Below are positions 16,891 through 25,239 of a stretch of 64,000 nucleotides of DNA, one piece after another. Source of the stretch: Gordonibacter massiliensis (ex Traore et al. 2017) (lineage in GTDB: Bacteria; Actinomycetota; Coriobacteriia; Coriobacteriales; Eggerthellaceae); assembly GCA_900170005.1 (NCBI GenBank), contig LT827128.1, positions 1,302,001 to 1,366,000 on the forward strand. The letters are read 5' to 3'. The notes below the pieces were generated by a model. It was not told the origin of the DNA and did no database searches. It saw only the letters and a program-made list of their open reading frames with translations. Position numbers and translations under genes: made by a program. Within the stretch, counting starts at the first letter, position 1. Every line of letters begins with the position of its first letter.

Positions 16891-18300
16891 CTACAGCGAG
16901 CTCGTCTCGTCGAGGGACTTGCCGCGCGTCTCGGGCGCCATGAGCACCGACAGCACCAGGCCCAGCACCACCAGGCCGGCCGCCACGAGCATGGTGGGCC
17001 CCACGCCGAACGCCGACAGGAACAGGGGCGTTCCGTAGGTGGCCACCACCGTGCCGATGCGCGAGAACGCGATGGCGATGCCCACCGCCGAGGCGCGCAC
17101 CTCCGTGGGGAACAGCTCGTTGGGATAGAGCCACTGCAGGATGCCGGGCCCGCCGCTGAAGAACGCGTACAGGCCGAACGCGACCACCACCACGAACACG
17201 GGCGCGTCGGGAAACAGCCCCAGGATCACCAGGCCCACGGCCATGAGCGCGAGCGAGCGGATGAGCAGGGGCCGGCGCCCCATGGAGTTCAGCCAGAACA
17301 TGGCCGGGATGGAGCCGATGAGGAAGAACAGGCTGACCACGCTCTCGCCGAGGATGGCCTCGTGCCCCGCGCCCAGGCCGAAGGCGGTCATGATCTCGGG
17401 GCCGAACGTGTAGATGGCGTACATGGGCGCCACCTGGCAGAGCGTGAGGACGCCCAGAAACACGATGCGCTTGAGGTAGCCGCCGCGGAATATCTGGAGC
17501 ACCGACATCTTCTTCGCAGCGGCGTCGGGCTGCTCGATCTCCACGTCCATGCCGTAGACGCGCTCCATGACGGCGTGCGCCTCCTGGGTGCGGCCCTTAC
17601 TCGTGAGCCACAGGGGCGACTCGGGAACCCCGCTGCGCCCGATGAGCAGGAAGATGCAGACGGGGATGGGCGAGGCCAGCATCCACTTCCAACCGTCGTC
17701 GAGGCTGTAGAGCGCGTACCCCACGACGGCCGCCACCGTGGCGCCCAGATACCACGCGGCCGACACGATGCCCATGTTGATGGAGCGGCTCTTCTTGGGG
17801 GCGAACTCGGCGATGAGCGAGGTGGCTATGGGATAGTCGGCGCCGATGAACATGCCGATGAAGAAGCGCGCGGCCACGAGCTCCCAGGGAGCCTGGGCGA
17901 ACACGCTCCACAGCGAGAACAGGCAGATGGCCACGACGTCGGCGATGAACATCTTGCGCCGGCCGATGCGGTCGGTGACGTAGCCGCCGAGGATGGTGCC
18001 GAAGAAGATGCCCACGAGCACCGACGCGCCGATGAGGGCGCTCTGCTCGGTGGAGAGCGAGAAGGCGGGCACGATCTGCGTGAGCGCCACGCCGATGAGC
18101 GAGAGCACGTAGCCGTCGAGGAACGCGCCGCCGCTCGCGAAAAACGTGATCTTGCGCAGGAAGGGCGTCATGGACACGTCGTCGAGCGTCTTCTTCACGA
18201 CGCGCTTCGTGGCGCCGACCACCTCCTCGCCGATCTGCTTCGCGTCGGCTGCGACGGGAGGGCTTGCCACCTGCGTGAGTTTCTTTACGTTCTCGATCAT
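16891..18300 (-). CDS. MFS transporter, sugar-porter-like
   Basis: 469 residues and 12 predicted helices. Family marks are DRIGRRKMFIADV after helix 2, the central RSGVPESPLWL, and GRRPLLIRS with PETRGKSLDE at the end, as in the metabolite:H+ symporter/sugar porter groups. An N-terminal cytoplasmic segment of about 45 residues precedes helix 1. It is the last gene of the carnitine operon (after the MaoC hydratase, 90-nt gap), so it may carry carnitine, gamma-butyrobetaine or a related acid. No BCCT-family CaiT is present in the window. The substrate assignment is inference from context. Confidence 0.85.
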   Translation of the reverse strand: MIENVKKLTQVASPPVAADAKQIGEEVVGATKRVVKKTLDDVSMTPFLRKITFFASGGAFLDGYVLSLIGVALTQIVPAFSLSTEQSALIGASVLVGIFFGTILGGYVTDRIGRRKMFIADVVAICLFSLWSVFAQAPWELVAARFFIGMFIGADYPIATSLIAEFAPKKSRSINMGIVSAAWYLGATVAAVVGYALYSLDDGWKWMLASPIPVCIFLLIGRSGVPESPLWLTSKGRTQEAHAVMERVYGMDVEIEQPDAAAKKMSVLQIFRGGYLKRIVFLGVLTLCQVAPMYAIYTFGPEIMTAFGLGAGHEAILGESVVSLFFLIGSIPAMFWLNSMGRRPLLIRSLALMAVGLVILGLFPDAPVFVVVVAFGLYAFFSGGPGILQWLYPNELFPTEVRASAVGIAIAFSRIGTVVATYGTPLFLSAFGVGPTMLVAAGLVVLGLVLSVLMAPETRGKSLDETSSL

Positions 18301-18390
18301 GGTGCTACCGCCTTAAGTCTCGTGGTGCGAGACCCCGGTTCGCGGGGCCTTGCGGGGGCGGCCCGCTGACCGGCAGGCCGCCCGAACCCC

Positions 18391-19263
18391 CTACTCCCAC
18401 TCGCAGATGCCGAAGTTCAGGTGGGGCTTGGCACCAGTCTCGTCGGCGTCGGCGTCGACCAGCTGGAAGCGGATCTCGTTGTCGCCCACCTTCCACATGC
18501 GGGTCTGCAGCGTGGTGCCCGGCAGCACCGGCGAGGTGATGCGGGTCTTGAAGCGCTTCATGCGCTCCGGCTCGCCCGGGAAGAACGAGCTGATGATGTG
18601 ACGCATCGTGAAGCCGCCCAGGCTCACGCCGTGCGCGATGGGGCGCGCGAGACCCGTCTGCTCGGTGTAGGCGAAGTCGATGTGCTGCTGGTGCCAGTCG
18701 CCCATGAGGCGGTAGATCAGCGGCATGTTGAGCGGCATCGTCTCCTCCACCACGGCGTCGGGCGCGCGATCGGGCATCTCCACGATGTCCTTCGGGGGCT
18801 TGGGGCCTCCCCAGCCGCCGTCGTAGATGCACACGTCCCAGGTCTCGGTCTCGCACAGAAGCGTGCCGTCGGAGGAGTAGGAGCGCCCGGTCTGCTTCGA
18901 GAGGCACCCGCGGCCCTCGCCGCGGTCGTACAGCGCGTCCTGGGTGACGAACGTCTCGATGCGGTCGTTCATCTTGAAGGGCGCGTGCAGCTTGATCTCG
19001 AAGCCGTAGTGCAGCGATCCCTCGTAGTTGTAGCCGTAGTCCAGCGTGCGCGTCATCTCCTCGTGCACGGTCAGCGGCACGCCGAAGATGGGCAGCACCT
19101 TGAGGTCGGGGTTCGCGGCGTCGTGCTCGTTGACGTACTCGAGGTCGGTCTCGCCGTCGTAGCCCGCGTTGCAGCCGAGCGCGCAGATCTCCAGGTCCTT
19201 GAACGTGTACTCCCGCACGAACGGCCCGAACTCCTTGCCCACGATTTCAGTGCTGATTGCCAT
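18391..19263 (-). CDS. MaoC-like double-hotdog acyl-CoA hydratase
   Basis: 290 residues. Length and features suggest a MaoC-type enoyl-CoA hydratase with two hotdog halves. The C-terminal half has DFAYTEQTGLARPIAHGVSLGGFTMRHI, the D-x4-H hydratase motif region (IAHGVSLG). The N-terminal half (YDGETDLEYVNEHDAANPDLKVLPIFGVPL) resembles the N-terminal domain of 2-enoyl-CoA hydratase 2. ATG 19263 is chosen for AAGGAGAGG just upstream. It lies in the caiABC operon, 277 nt after caiC. Since the crotonase-type CaiD is also in the window, this gene is a second, unrelated candidate for hydration of crotonobetainyl-CoA or of a different substrate. Confidence 0.78.
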   Translation of the reverse strand: MAISTEIVGKEFGPFVREYTFKDLEICALGCNAGYDGETDLEYVNEHDAANPDLKVLPIFGVPLTVHEEMTRTLDYGYNYEGSLHYGFEIKLHAPFKMNDRIETFVTQDALYDRGEGRGCLSKQTGRSYSSDGTLLCETETWDVCIYDGGWGGPKPPKDIVEMPDRAPDAVVEETMPLNMPLIYRLMGDWHQQHIDFAYTEQTGLARPIAHGVSLGGFTMRHIISSFFPGEPERMKRFKTRITSPVLPGTTLQTRMWKVGDNEIRFQLVDADADETGAKPHLNFGICEWE

Positions 19264-19316
19264 GACGCCTCTCCTTATCTTGTCGGTGCCGGTTTGAACC
19301 GGCTGTTGCATCCTCA

Positions 19317-19440
19317 GGTGGAACCCGTGGGGGCGATCTCCCGATCGCCCGTTCCGGCGAAGCCGGAAAAGCAACCGGGGGCCGCGTTCTCGCGCTTTGC
19401 GCGAGCGGGCGCTCTGGAGAGCGCCCCTACGGGTTCCACC
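19317..19440. repeat. Extragenic inverted-repeat element, family B
   Basis: The ends form a 19-bp stem (19317-19335 with 19422-19440) with one G-T wobble, and smaller hairpins lie inside. The end sequence (gaacccgtaggggcg type) recurs in part near 21285-21300. It sits between caiC and the MaoC gene. Confidence 0.7.
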
Positions 19441-19540
19441 GGCATCGTTCGTTGCCGATCACCGGCATCGGTCACGGTCGATCACCCGCATCGGTCGTTG
19501 CGGCCGCCGCCGATCGCCGTCAGCCGCCGCACCCCGTGCC

Positions 19541-21136
19541 TCATTTCAGCAGCTTCTTCTCTATCTTCATGGAGCATGTGCGGGGGAAGCTGTCGACGAT
19601 CTCCACGTACGAGGGGACCTTGAACCCCGCCATGTGCTCCTCGCAGAAGGCCAGCACCTCCTCCTCGGTGATCCGCGCGCCTGCGGCCGGCAGCACGAAC
19701 GCCTTCACGGCCTGGTCGCGGATGGGGTCGGGCACGCCGATGACGGCGGCTTCGGCGATGAGGGGATGGTCGACCAGCACGTTTTCCAGCTCGGTGGTGG
19801 AGATGTTCTCCCCCGCCCGCTTGATCATGTTCACCTTGCGGTCGACGAAGAAGAACCAGCCGTCCTCGTCCATGTAGCCCTTGTCGCCGGTCTTCAGCCA
19901 GCCGTCCTCGGTGAACGTGCGCGCCGTGGCCTCCGGGTCGCCCCAGTACTCCTTCATGATGGTGCGGCCGCGCACGCCGCGCACCTGGATCTCGCCGATC
20001 TCGCCCGGCGCGCCCTCCCGGCCGTCCTCGCGCATGATGCGCACCTCGTAGCCCAGGCCCGCGCGCCCCACCGACGGCCAGCGGCGCGGCCCGGCGGGCG
20101 GGTCGGTGAGCACCCAGCCGATGGACTCGGTGGAGCCGTACGTGTTCATGAGCGACGCGCCGAAGCGCTGCTCGAACGCCTCCTTCTCGGCGTTCGACAC
20201 CGGCAGGAAGTAGAGGATCTCGCGCAGCTCGTGGTTGCGGTCGTCGGGCGATGCGGGCTGCAGCATGAGCGTGCGCAGCATCATGGCCACGCACTGCGTG
20301 ACGGTGGCTTTGAACTCGCGGATCTGCGACCAGAAACGGCGGGCGCTGTACTTCTCCACCACGATGAGCGTGGCGCCTGCCGTGAGCACCGGCATGAGCG
20401 CGGCCAACTGGAAGTTCGAATGGCAGGCCGGCATGGTGGTGAGCAGGCGGTCGTCGCGCGTGAGCGTGACCTCCCAGTCGCCGTACAAGCCGCTGAACAG
20501 GATGTTCGCGTGCGTGAGCACCACGCCTTTCGGACGCGAGGTGGTGCCGGACGTGAAGATGATCTCGGCCGCGTCGTCGGCGCAGAGGGGCCGCACCTCG
20601 GCGAGCCCGGTCGCCGCCGCGGCGCGCAGCCGCGAGAAGTCGCGCAGGGCCTCCTCGCGCCCCAAGGCGGCGCGCGCCTCTTCGACGCCCTCCACGCCGT
20701 CGTCGTCGGTACGCGCGACCAGCACGCCCTTGGGCAGATACGGCCCGCTTGCGCGCACGGCGCGGTACAAATCGAGGAACTTCGGCTCCACGACCGCGCA
20801 GGAGGCCTCGGTGCGCTCGAGCACGAACGCGGCTTCCTCAACGAGGTACTGCTCGTTCATGGGCACCATGACGGCGCCGATCTTCGCCAAGCCGAACAGG
20901 CACATCATGAACTCGGGGCACGTGCACAGCTGCACGGCCACGCGCTCGCCCGCCTGCACGCCCAGGGAAAGGAACACGTTGGCCGCACGGTCGATCTCGT
21001 CGTTGAACGCGCGGTACGTGTACGCGGTCGTCGAGCCCGCGCGATCGCGGAAGAGGAGGAACTCGCGCTCGCCGCACGCGGCCACGAGGCCGTCCCACAG
21101 GCTGCGCACCGTTTCGTTTCCCACGATGTCGGTCAC
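19541..21136 (-). CDS. caiC: Carnitine/crotonobetaine-CoA ligase (CaiC type)
   Basis: 531 residues. It activates crotonobetaine, carnitine or gamma-butyrobetaine with ATP and CoA. The match to E. coli CaiC is specific: the P-loop FTSGTTSRPKG (194-204, with the unusual Ser-Arg shared with E. coli), VVEKYSARRFW, RRWPSVGRAGLGYE, and FVDRKVNMIKRAGENIS. The C-terminal catalytic lysine motif is CSMKIEKK, where E. coli has Gly before Lys; the lysine is kept. The start is GTG 21136 behind AAGGAAGG; the frame is open 44 codons further up through repeat DNA. The order caiA, caiB, caiC is as in E. coli, but with 270-300 nt gaps filled by hairpin repeats. Confidence 0.88.
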   Translation of the reverse strand: MTDIVGNETVRSLWDGLVAACGEREFLLFRDRAGSTTAYTYRAFNDEIDRAANVFLSLGVQAGERVAVQLCTCPEFMMCLFGLAKIGAVMVPMNEQYLVEEAAFVLERTEASCAVVEPKFLDLYRAVRASGPYLPKGVLVARTDDDGVEGVEEARAALGREEALRDFSRLRAAAATGLAEVRPLCADDAAEIIFTSGTTSRPKGVVLTHANILFSGLYGDWEVTLTRDDRLLTTMPACHSNFQLAALMPVLTAGATLIVVEKYSARRFWSQIREFKATVTQCVAMMLRTLMLQPASPDDRNHELREILYFLPVSNAEKEAFEQRFGASLMNTYGSTESIGWVLTDPPAGPRRWPSVGRAGLGYEVRIMREDGREGAPGEIGEIQVRGVRGRTIMKEYWGDPEATARTFTEDGWLKTGDKGYMDEDGWFFFVDRKVNMIKRAGENISTTELENVLVDHPLIAEAAVIGVPDPIRDQAVKAFVLPAAGARITEEEVLAFCEEHMAGFKVPSYVEIVDSFPRTCSMKIEKKLLK

Positions 21137-21388
21137 GTTTCCCACCCTTCCTTCGTTGTGCAGTCGCACGGTTTTCGCGATCTTGCGGGTCGCGGTTCCG
21201 CGGTTTCGCGGCTCGCGCAGGGAGCCTTCAGTGCGCTCGCCGCGCGGTTCGTCGTTGGCGCGGAGCACCGCGCCGGGCGGCCAGCAGGCCGCCCCTACGG
21301 GGACCGCCGGCGGGTCGTCGGCGCAGGCCGCGCCCGCGGGGGGGGCAACCGGCGGGTTGTTTCGGTTTCGCCGGTTGCCGCGATACCG

Positions 21389-21428
21389 CCGGACCGCCCT
21401 CCCCTGCGGGCGGCCCGGGGCGGTCCGG
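21389..21428 (-). terminator. GC hairpin just after caiB
   Basis: An 11-bp perfect stem (21389-21399 with 21418-21428) begins 3 nt beyond the caiB stop in the caiB-caiC gap. The rest of the gap (21137-21431) holds a G8 run and pieces of repeat family B. It may be a transcript-stabilising hairpin or partial terminator. Confidence 0.5.
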
Positions 21429-21431
21429 ATG

Positions 21432-22646
21432 TTACTCGCTCGTCTTGATGACGCCGGCCGCTTCCAGCTCGGCGATCTGCTCAGGGCTATAGCCCAGCTT
21501 CGTCAGCACGTCGACGGTGTCGCCGCCCTGGTTCGGCATGGGGCGCCAGATCTGGCCGGGGTTGTTCTTGAACTTCGGGAACACGCCCAGGCCCTTGAAC
21601 TCCTTGCCGTCGGCCGTCTCCCAGTTCTGCCACACGCCGCGCTGCTCAAGGTGGTCTTCGGCCACGAGGTCCTCGAACTCCATGACCACCTGCACGGCGA
21701 TGCGGTGCGCCGCGAAGTCCTCCTCGATCTCGTACTTCGAGCGCTCGAGGCAGTAGGCGTCGAACGCCGCCTCGATCTCCTGGGCGTGCGGGTTGGACAG
21801 CCACAGGCCGCTCGTGTCCTCGGGGATGTCCTCGGTGCCCCACAGGTGCCCCAGGCCGATGGCCTCGAGGAAGTACTTGTTCTGGTCGACGCCGTACAGG
21901 CAGATGCCCAGGAAGCCGTCCTTGCACTGGTACTCGCCGATGCCGCACAGGTTCTGGTTGCGGGCGCCGGGACGGGGCCACTTGATGCCCTCGTTCAGGT
22001 AGTCCACCAGGTAGTACTGGCCGATGGACAGCAGCGTCTCGTACATGGCCAGGTCGATGGACTCGCCCTTGCCCGTCTTGGCGGCGCGGTAGAGCGCGGC
22101 CAGCGACGAGGAGGCGATCATAAGCGTGTTGAAGTAGTCGCCGGCGTAGGGGCCCGGGTTCATGGGCTGCTCCTGCGTGCCGTTCTGGCTCATGTAGCCG
22201 GAGTACGCCATGACGGTGAGGTCGTAGGCGGCGCGCTTGACCATCTTCGGATCACCCGTCTGGCCGAAGCCGGACACGTGCACGATGACGAGCCTGGGGT
22301 TGATCTCCCACAGAACCTCGTCGGTCACGCCGTGCCGGGCGTAGGTGCCGCCCTTGGAGGCCTCCATGAAGATGTCGGCGTCCTTGACCATCTCGAACAG
22401 GATCTTCTTGCCCTCGTCCGAGAAGTAGTTCAGCGACACGGAGCGCTGGTTGCGGCGCTCGGCCTGCTTGATGTAGGGGGTGTCGCGGATGGTGTCGCCC
22501 GCGCCGGTGTTCTCGAGCCAGGTGACGTCGGCTCCCCAGTCGGCGAGCAGGTCGCATGCCTTCGGGCACGCGAGCTCGACGGCCGAGTAGACGACCTTCA
22601 CGCCGTCGAGGGGACCGTAGGACGGCTTTTCGGTGGGAAGTGCCAT
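21432..22646 (-). CDS. caiB: L-carnitine CoA-transferase-like (CaiB type)
   Basis: 404 residues (E. coli CaiB has 405). It should shuttle CoA between gamma-butyrobetainyl-CoA and carnitine or crotonobetaine. The active aspartate is Asp170 in GPYAGDYFNT, matching Asp169 of E. coli. Long CaiB-type stretches are visible (TDIFIEASKG-like DIFMEASKGGTYAR, GVTDEVLWEINPRLVI, GKGESIDLAMYE, PKFKNNPGQIWRPMPNQG). ATG 22646 has AAGGAGG at ideal distance. It lies between caiA (274-nt gap with a repeat) and caiC. It is more CaiB-like than the transferases at 3786 and 30058. Confidence 0.9.
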   Translation of the reverse strand: MALPTEKPSYGPLDGVKVVYSAVELACPKACDLLADWGADVTWLENTGAGDTIRDTPYIKQAERRNQRSVSLNYFSDEGKKILFEMVKDADIFMEASKGGTYARHGVTDEVLWEINPRLVIVHVSGFGQTGDPKMVKRAAYDLTVMAYSGYMSQNGTQEQPMNPGPYAGDYFNTLMIASSSLAALYRAAKTGKGESIDLAMYETLLSIGQYYLVDYLNEGIKWPRPGARNQNLCGIGEYQCKDGFLGICLYGVDQNKYFLEAIGLGHLWGTEDIPEDTSGLWLSNPHAQEIEAAFDAYCLERSKYEIEEDFAAHRIAVQVVMEFEDLVAEDHLEQRGVWQNWETADGKEFKGLGVFPKFKNNPGQIWRPMPNQGGDTVDVLTKLGYSPEQIAELEAAGVIKTSE

Positions 22647-22750
22647 GGTGTTTCCTCCTTGATCGATAACGGTAGTTTTCATCCCGAGCGGAGCGCGACG
22701 TGTGCCCCAGTCTGCCATCCCGAGCGGAGAACGCAGCGCTCTCCCAGGTT

Positions 22751-22873
22751 GTCATCCTGAGCGGAGCGCGCAGCGCGGAGTCGAAGGATCCCGTTTGGCG
22801 TGAGCCGTGGGATTCCCTGCTGGCGCCGCGCGGGATCCTTCGACTCCGGCCTACGGCCTTCGCTCAGGATGAC
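22751..22873. repeat. Extragenic palindromic repeat, family A (copy 1)
   Basis: The ends gtcatcctgagcg and cgctcaggatgac pair, and a second inverted repeat around ggatcccg/cgggatcc lies inside. A second full copy is at 33790-33916. Half copies with catcccgagcggag start near 22679 and 22717, and another is near 35128. The element fills the caiA-caiB gap. Confidence 0.8.
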
Positions 22874-22920
22874 AGGCGGGGCCTTCGCTCGCTCAGGACG
22901 ACATCGGGATGACGGCTTAC

Positions 22921-24072
22921 CTACTTCTGCTTGTACTTGATGGAGGCGCCCTTGGAGGTGGCGAGGATCATCATCTCGTCGGTGCCGCCGGAGACGCGGT
23001 CGACGCGCAGGTCACGCCAGATGCGGTTGATGCGGTGCTCGCTGGCCACGGCGATGCCGCCCATGATCTGCATGGCGTCGTCGGTCACCTCGAACGCGGC
23101 GTTGGCGCAGTAGTACTTGCACATGGCGGCGGCGGCCGGGTCGAAGTTGCCGTCGTTGTTGTCGGCGTTCCAAGCGGCCTCGTACAGCATGTTCTTCATG
23201 TTCGTGAGCTTGATGCACATGTCGGTGATCTTGATCTGGTTCAGCTGGAAGCGGCTGATGGGCTTGCCGAAGGCGATGCGGGTGTTCGCGTGCGCCATGG
23301 CGTCCTCGAACGCGCTGATGGCGGTGCCGTAGTCGCAGGCGCCCACGAGCCAGCGCTCGAAGTTGAAGTCGGACACGCCGCGCATGAAGCCGTTGCCCTC
23401 CTTGCCGAAGATGTCCTTCTCCTCAAGCTCCACGTTGTCCATGTACACCTCGCAGCAGCTGTCCATGCGCAGGCCCAGCTTGGTGAGCGGCGAGAGCTTC
23501 ACGCCCGGCTTGGACATATCGAGGAAGAACTCGGTGAACATGCTCTCGTCGTCGGCGTTCTTCGCCATGATGACCAGGTACTTCACGCCCGCGGACGACG
23601 TGATGAACGTCTTGGTGCCGTTGAGGTAGATCTTGCCGTTCTCGCGCTTGTACGTGGTGGCCAAAGCTCCCACGTCGGAGCCGGCGCCCGGCTCGGTGCA
23701 GGCGGAGTTCCAGATCTGCTCGCCGGAGCCCAGCGTGGACAGCACGGCCTCGATCTGCTCCTCGGTGCCCTCGCGGATGACGGTCTCGAAGCCGGGCAGC
23801 TGGTAGAGCACGTAGGTGGGGGCGCCGTACTTGCCCAGGATCTCGTACACGGCCATGAGCGTCACGCAGGGCTGCTCCAGGCCCAGGCCGCCGTGGCTCT
23901 CGGGGAGCATGATCTGGTCGAAGCCCAGCTCGCAGAGGCCCTTGACCCAGCGCAGCGGGTACTCGTGCTTCTCGTCGCACTCGTGGAAGTACGTCTCCCA
24001 GTTCTCGCTCTCCATGTACTCGCGGTAGCTGTCGACGATAAGCTCCTGCTCGTCACTCAGTTTGAAATCCAT
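22921..24072 (-). CDS. caiA: Crotonobetainyl-CoA reductase-like (CaiA type)
   Basis: 383 residues (E. coli CaiA 380). It is an ACAD-family flavoprotein that should reduce crotonobetainyl-CoA to gamma-butyrobetainyl-CoA with electrons from ETF (FixAB). CaiA-specific stretches are [67 protein letters not shown] and [16 protein letters not shown]. The C-terminal catalytic position is glycine (SGGTDEM), as in E. coli CaiA; Glu239 ([10 protein letters not shown]) lies at the alternative position. ATG 24072 follows AAGGTTGGC. Next upstream is the esterase gene (122-nt gap). This is the best single marker that the operon handles carnitine or a close analogue. Confidence 0.9.
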   Translation of the reverse strand: MDFKLSDEQELIVDSYREYMESENWETYFHECDEKHEYPLRWVKGLCELGFDQIMLPESHGGLGLEQPCVTLMAVYEILGKYGAPTYVLYQLPGFETVIREGTEEQIEAVLSTLGSGEQIWNSACTEPGAGSDVGALATTYKRENGKIYLNGTKTFITSSAGVKYLVIMAKNADDESMFTEFFLDMSKPGVKLSPLTKLGLRMDSCCEVYMDNVELEEKDIFGKEGNGFMRGVSDFNFERWLVGACDYGTAISAFEDAMAHANTRIAFGKPISRFQLNQIKITDMCIKLTNMKNMLYEAAWNADNNDGNFDPAAAAMCKYYCANAAFEVTDDAMQIMGGIAVASEHRINRIWRDLRVDRVSGGTDEMMILATSKGASIKYKQK

Positions 24073-24194
24073 GGTGCCAACCTTTCCTTGTCGGATATCG
24101 GCGCGGCTTCCCCGCCGCGCCGCCTTGCCTGTCGTTGCGGCCGTTTCGGGCGCTGCCGCCCGGGGTGGCCCTCCCCTCGCGCCGTTCGGCGCGG

Positions 24195-25190
24195 TTAGAG
24201 CCCCAGCTGCTGGCGGTAGAACGTCGCGGCGTGCTCCAGCGCGTCGTTCGCCTCGTCGAGCATCTTGGTGTAATGCAGAAACGCGTGGATGACCCCTTCG
24301 AACACCTCGTAGCGCACCGGCGTGCCGTACTGCTCCAGGATGGCCGCGAGCGTGGCCGAGTCGTCGCGCAGCGGGTCGAACTCCGCCGCCGCGACGTAGC
24401 ACGCCGGCACGTCGCGCGTGAGGTCGTTCAGGAACAGGTTCGCGTAGCGCGCCCGGGCGAGCTCGGTGGGGTCCTCGGCGTACAGGCCCAGGTACCACTG
24501 CCAGTCCTCCTCGGTGAGCCCGTCCCACGCGCCGCCCAGCAGGCGCATGGACGACGAGTCCGTCAGGCCGAACCAGCCGTAGAACAGCAGCAGGCACTTC
24601 ACGAAGCCGCTGCCGCCGCGCTCCTCGCGCAAATACAGCGTGGCCGCCAGGCCCAGGTGCGCGCCGCCCGAGTCGCCGGCGAAAGCCAGGCGGTCTCCGT
24701 CGATGCCGTAGGCGGCGCCGTGGACGTGCAGGTGCTCCGCCACGGCCGCGACTTCTTCCACGGCGCTCGGGTACTTGGCCTCGGGCGACAGGCGGTAGTC
24801 CACGGCAACCACCACGGCGCCGGTCTTGGCAGCCAGGATGCGGCAGACGCGGTCGTGCGTGTCCAGGTTGCCCAGCACGAACCCGCCGCCGTGCACGTAC
24901 ACGATGCCGGAGGAGGCGGGCTCTCCCGCCGCGCGGCCCGCAGCGGTTTCCCGGGTGGGATAGTAGTACCGCACCGGGATGTCGCCGTGGAGGCCGCGCA
25001 CCGTGTCGTTGCGCGTCTCGGCCATGACCGGGCCGCCCTCGGCCCAATAGGCGCGGCCGGCCACGTAGTTCTCGCGCATCTGCTCGAAGCCCGCGCTCGT
25101 GTCGTTCGCATCGCCTGCCAGCTCGTCCTCGCGGGCCAGCACGGCCTTCATCTGCGGGTTGATCTTCGCCAGCACGTCGAGCTTGTTCAT
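24195..25190 (-). CDS. Alpha/beta-hydrolase esterase, hormone-sensitive-lipase family
   Basis: 331 residues. The HSL-family oxyanion motif HGGG is at 100-103. The nucleophile motif is GDSGG (Ser174; most relatives have GDSAG), and the triad is completed by Asp272 (FDPLRDD) and His302 (GVIHAFLHY). There is no signal peptide, so it acts in the cytoplasm on small acyl esters. In the carnitine operon, between the MFS porter and caiA, an attractive role is freeing carnitine from O-acylcarnitines before CoA activation. That is inference, not visible in the sequence. GGAAAGGACGCGACC lies upstream of ATG 25190. Confidence 0.85.
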   Translation of the reverse strand: MNKLDVLAKINPQMKAVLAREDELAGDANDTSAGFEQMRENYVAGRAYWAEGGPVMAETRNDTVRGLHGDIPVRYYYPTRETAAGRAAGEPASSGIVYVHGGGFVLGNLDTHDRVCRILAAKTGAVVVAVDYRLSPEAKYPSAVEEVAAVAEHLHVHGAAYGIDGDRLAFAGDSGGAHLGLAATLYLREERGGSGFVKCLLLFYGWFGLTDSSSMRLLGGAWDGLTEEDWQWYLGLYAEDPTELARARYANLFLNDLTRDVPACYVAAAEFDPLRDDSATLAAILEQYGTPVRYEVFEGVIHAFLHYTKMLDEANDALEHAATFYRQQLGL

Positions 25191-25239
25191 GGTCGCGTCC
25201 TTTCCGCGTGAGGGTTTCCGAACCGGTTCGTCCGAGCCC

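Noticed and set aside
15511-18369. 952-codon open frame on the plus strand
   Set aside because: Opposite a membrane protein and an MFS porter; composition (Glu/His/Arg/Gln-rich) is typical of an antisense frame of membrane genes.
22679-22873. Possible CRISPR-like repeat block in the caiA-caiB gap
   Set aside because: Repeats are inverted, irregularly spaced and recur elsewhere as palindromes; there are no equal spacers and no cas genes.
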